Shown here piece after piece: positions 61,631-64,000 of a DNA stretch of 64,000 bases. The first letter of the stretch is position 1. The number at the start of each line of letters is the position of its first letter. The stretch comes from Nocardioides zeae (GTDB lineage: Bacteria; Actinomycetota; Actinomycetes; Propionibacteriales; Nocardioidaceae). The notes under the pieces were generated by a model. The model saw only the letters and a list, made by a program, of their open reading frames with translations. It made no database searches and was not told where the DNA came from. The stretch covers positions 2,604,001 through 2,668,000 of the forward strand of contig NZ_JAUTAN010000001.1 of assembly GCF_030818655.1 (NCBI RefSeq), written 5' to 3'. The position numbers and the translations under genes were made by a program.

Positions 61631-61726
61631 GTCGAGTTGTCATGTCGCCGCGGTTGTCCCCAGGCGGTACGGCGCTGGGTGCGGCCGCGTCGAGAACTGT
61701 CGGTGGTCTCGGGTTGAGTGGTGGCC

Positions 61727-63217
61727 ATGACGGGGGTCAGCTCAACTGGGGACGCCGATGGCTTCGGGCCACCGGTGCCGGAACCCCCTGCCGAGTTCCT
61801 GGTCGATGCGCCGGAGCCGGACTGGTTGGAGCACGCGTTCACCACGGGTGAGTGGCCGGTCGAGGCGACGCTGGGGTGCCGGATCGTCGCGAGCGACGAG
61901 GAGCGGTACGACGCGCCAGGGCCCCCGAGGGAATCGGAGCCCGGATGGACAGTGCCGGGTGTCGACGCGGGACACCCGTTGCTCGAGGCGATCCGGACGG
62001 CGACGGACGTGCTCGCTGCCGATGGCCGCACCGGGCTCGGCTGGTTGAGCGCACCGCAGACCGGCATCGCGCTGATCGACGCGCACCGGTTGGTTGCGCG
62101 GGCCTCCGCGCTGGTCGCGGTACTGGTGCAGCACGCGGACGAGGTCGAGCTCTATCGGGAGAACGGTGCCTCCACCGCCGCGGTGTGGCTGGCCAACGCC
62201 ACGGCCATGACCCGACGCGACGCCTACCGGTTCGCGCGGATCGGTGAGGCCATCGCCGGCGACACGAGCCGCTACCGGACCCACCTCGCACCGGCGTGCG
62301 AGACCGGTGCGGTGGACACCGAGCAGGCCGACGTCATCGTCAAGGCCCTCGCCGCGCTACCCGACGACCTCGACCCCGACCTGCGACTCCAGGCCGAGAA
62401 GACACTGGTCGGCTTCGCCGTCGACCACGACGCCCGCGCCCTACGCGCAATCGGGAAGAAGATCCTCACCGTCATCGCCCCCGACATCGGCGAAGCCCAC
62501 GACGCCGCGCTCCTGGAACGCGAAGAACGCGAAGCACGGACCGCGTCACGCCTGAGCATCGTCTCCGACGGACTCGGCCGCGTCTGGGGACGGTTCGTGA
62601 TCCCCGAGCTCCACGGCGCCATGCTCCGCAAAGCCCTCGACGCCTACGCCGCGCCGCAGCACCTCAACGCCGCCGACGACCCCGAGCGACGCTTCCAACG
62701 GGACCGGACGACCCCCGAACGCTACGGACGAGCGTTCCAACAGCTCCTCGAGATGCTCGACCACAAAGACCTCCCCAACACGGGCGGCACCGGCGCAACC
62801 GTCGTCGTCACCATGACCCTCGATTCACTCCTCGGCGGACTCGCACCAGCATCCCTCGACACCGGCGGCCAAATCAGCGCTAGCGAAGCGCGACGCCTCG
62901 CCTGCGACGCCGGCCTCATCCCCGCCGTCCTCGGCACGAAGAGCGAGGTCCTCGACCTCGGCCGCACCGCCCGCTTCCACACCAAAGCCATGCGCACCGC
63001 GATGGCCGTCAGGGACAAGGGCTGCGTCGCCGAAGGCTGCACGAGACCACCCCACCAGACCCACGCCCACCACCTCACCGAATGGTCAGCAGGCGGCCAC
63101 ACCAACACGAGAGACGGCTGCCTCCTCTGCGACCAACACCACCACCAGATCCACGACCCGCTCTACCTCGTCGAACGCCTCGGCACCGGCAAGCTCCGCT
63201 TCACCCGCCGCGAGTGA
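61727..63217 (+). CDS. HNH endonuclease with DUF222 (13E12-type)
   Basis: 496 residues from the ATG at 61727 (a GTG lies three codons earlier). The N-terminal and middle part is DUF222 (ANATAMTRRDAYRFARIGEA, TGAVDTEQADVIVKALAALP). The C-terminal HNH domain has RDKGCVAEGCTRPPHQTHAH, HHLTEWSAGGHTNTRDGCLL and CDQHHHQIHD, with the zinc Cys pairs and HNH-type His-Asn-His. Codon use is less GC-extreme toward the 3' end than in neighbours (AAA, GAA, CGA codons). The family is multi-copy in actinobacterial genomes and behaves as a mobile or selfish element. Confidence 0.9.
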   Translation: MTGVSSTGDADGFGPPVPEPPAEFLVDAPEPDWLEHAFTTGEWPVEATLGCRIVASDEERYDAPGPPRESEPGWTVPGVDAGHPLLEAIRTATDVLAADGRTGLGWLSAPQTGIALIDAHRLVARASALVAVLVQHADEVELYRENGASTAAVWLANATAMTRRDAYRFARIGEAIAGDTSRYRTHLAPACETGAVDTEQADVIVKALAALPDDLDPDLRLQAEKTLVGFAVDHDARALRAIGKKILTVIAPDIGEAHDAALLEREEREARTASRLSIVSDGLGRVWGRFVIPELHGAMLRKALDAYAAPQHLNAADDPERRFQRDRTTPERYGRAFQQLLEMLDHKDLPNTGGTGATVVVTMTLDSLLGGLAPASLDTGGQISASEARRLACDAGLIPAVLGTKSEVLDLGRTARFHTKAMRTAMAVRDKGCVAEGCTRPPHQTHAHHLTEWSAGGHTNTRDGCLLCDQHHHQIHDPLYLVERLGTGKLRFTRRE

Positions 63218-63241
63218 CACGCGCGTGCCCGGGAACGACGA

Positions 63242-63281
63242 ACGGGGCGGAGCCACCCGCGTGCGGGCAGCCCCACCCCGT
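63242..63281. terminator. Long imperfect hairpin between convergent genes
   Basis: ACGGGG...CCCCGT outer arms, with inner pairs GG/CC, GC/GC and CCCGC/GCGGG around a GT loop, interrupted by three small mismatches. Placed 25 bases after the HNH stop. Confidence 0.65.
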
Positions 63282-63293
63282 CGATCGACGAGG

Positions 63294-63315
63294 CCCGGAC
63301 CTCGACAGGTCCGGG
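63294..63315. terminator. Perfect 9-bp hairpin between convergent genes
   Basis: CCCGGACCT, loop CGAC, AGGTCCGGG. It lies 9 bases from the 3' end of the minus-strand binding-protein gene and probably serves it. Confidence 0.65.
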
Positions 63316-63323
63316 ACCGGACG

Positions 63324-64000
63324 TCAGACCAGGCCCTGCTCCTCGAGCCACTCCGACGCGATCGTCGACGCCGGCGACTGGTCCTCGACGCTCTGCACGT
63401 TGAGCTCGCGCAGGCCGTCGGCGGTCAGCTTGGCGTTGACCTCGTTGATGATCGCGGCCGCCTCGTCGTCGACGTTGTCGCTGGCGAGCGGCACGACGTT
63501 CGACGCGAGGAAGAGACCCTCGGGGTCGTCGAGCACGACGAGGTCCTCCTGGGCGATCGACGGCGTCGCCGTGTAGATGATCGCGATCTGGATGTCGTCG
63601 TCCTTCAGCGCCTGCACGGTGAGGGGGCCGCCGCCGTCCTCGATGGGGGCGAAGTCCACGTCGACGCCGTAGGTACCCGACAGCCCCTGCGGCCCGTTGG
63701 GGCGGCTCTCCGCCTCGGAGTTCGCGCCGAGGGTGAGCGGCACCGGCACGTCGGCGAGGTCGGCGGCGGAGGTCACGCCGTACTCCTCCGAGAACTCGCG
63801 CGTCACCACGTAGGCGTCCTGGTCGGTCGCGTCGGACTGGTCGAGCACGCGGAGCCCCTCGGGCACGGCCTCCTCGAGCGCGGCGTAGACGTCGTCGGCG
63901 AGACGGGCCTCCGTGTCGGGCTCCCAGTACTGCAGCACCGGGCCCGTGTACTCCGGGAACAGGTCGATGTTGCCCTCCTCGATCTCGGGGAGGTAGGTCT
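63324..64000 (-). CDS. Glycine betaine/choline-type ABC substrate-binding protein (5' part beyond window)
   Basis: About 225 C-terminal residues are present, and the frame is open to the edge. TYLPEIEEGNIDLFPEYTGP is the conserved lobe-switch segment of OpuAC/ProX-type proteins. Further motifs: VLDQSDATDQDAYVVTREFS, GVTSAADLADVPVPLTLGAN, FAPIEDGGGPLTVQALKDDD and IQIAIIYTATPSIAQEDLVV. It should bind a quaternary-amine osmolyte for an OpuA/ProU-type importer. The start, signal peptide and other subunits are outside the window. Confidence 0.88.
   Translation of the reverse strand, partial: TYLPEIEEGNIDLFPEYTGPVLQYWEPDTEARLADDVYAALEEAVPEGLRVLDQSDATDQDAYVVTREFSEEYGVTSAADLADVPVPLTLGANSEAESRPNGPQGLSGTYGVDVDFAPIEDGGGPLTVQALKDDDIQIAIIYTATPSIAQEDLVVLDDPEGLFLASNVVPLASDNVDDEAAAIINEVNAKLTADGLRELNVQSVEDQSPASTIASEWLEEQGLV

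Noticed and set aside
1..64000. tRNA, rRNA, insertion sequences or phage genes
   Set aside because: No cloverleaf-like sequence, rRNA stretch, transposase, integrase or phage structural motif was recognised on reading; a covariance-model scan would be decisive for tRNAs and small RNAs.

Overview
This is high-GC actinobacterial chromosome. Short -10 boxes lie right next to GTG/ATG starts, GTGA/ATGA stop-start overlaps are frequent, and several genes are typical of the order Propionibacteriales: a DUF5302 micro-protein, a DUF559 protein, an HNH/DUF222 nuclease, MptB, a GNAT-TsaE fusion and the biotin synthase auxiliary protein BsaP. I would guess Nocardioides or a close Nocardioidaceae relative. 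I saw no rRNA, tRNA, CRISPR array, integrase or transposase.

Layout. 1-3.8 kb: a DUF559 protein cut by the window edge, two membrane proteins of unknown function and a small VTT/DedA-like protein. 3.8-5.6 kb: a DUF429-RelA/SpoT fusion, probably an alarmone synthetase. 5.6-16.6 kb: a conserved housekeeping block on the minus strand (glmS, acpS, NAD(P)H-hydrate repair, alr, hydrolase, tsaE, tsaB, rimI), broken by one inserted plus-strand gene with repeats, and coaA opposite glmS. 16.6-27.3 kb: an iron/siderophore locus with an unusually asymmetric ABC pair, AraC regulator, two lipoprotein binding proteins, siderophore-interacting reductase and FecCD/FecE importer, with DtxR/IdeR-like boxes. 27.3-29.4 kb: DUF5302 and an ECF sigma factor coupled to a frameshifted membrane protein. 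29.6-34.2 kb: biotin synthesis (bsaP-bioB opposite bioA-bioF-bioD) with two BioQ-like boxes between. 34.1-35.5 kb: amidase.

35.6-43.2 kb is the most unusual region. It is one plus-strand operon holding two TrpA-like lyases without any TrpB, a GntR/HutC regulator, a SsuABC-type importer, an FGGY kinase and an SDR. Both TrpA-like proteins keep the Glu/Asp catalytic pair and phosphate-binding loops. The set reads as an undescribed catabolic pathway: import, phosphorylation, retro-aldol cleavage and oxidation.

43.2-50 kb: VOC protein, LrgAB, 3-methyladenine glycosylase, pirin, a GT4 glycosyltransferase, and a CDF transporter coupled to a short binding lipoprotein. 50-52.3 kb: an orphan WXG100-like protein and two unknowns. 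52.3-55.8 kb: cytosine use (PucR, cytosine deaminase, CodB). 55.8-60 kb: an orphan histidine kinase, MptB, and a TetR gene that abuts a dihydrofolate-reductase-like remnant. 60-64 kb: a DUF4333 lipoprotein, an MpaB/DUF2236 oxygenase, an HNH/DUF222 nuclease behind 31-bp tandem repeats, and a glycine-betaine-type binding protein cut by the window edge.

Two further signals run through the window. A palindromic intergenic repeat of about 60 bp is present in seven copies at four places. Three genes each look as if they carry one extra G/C, which could be real mutations or sequencing indels.
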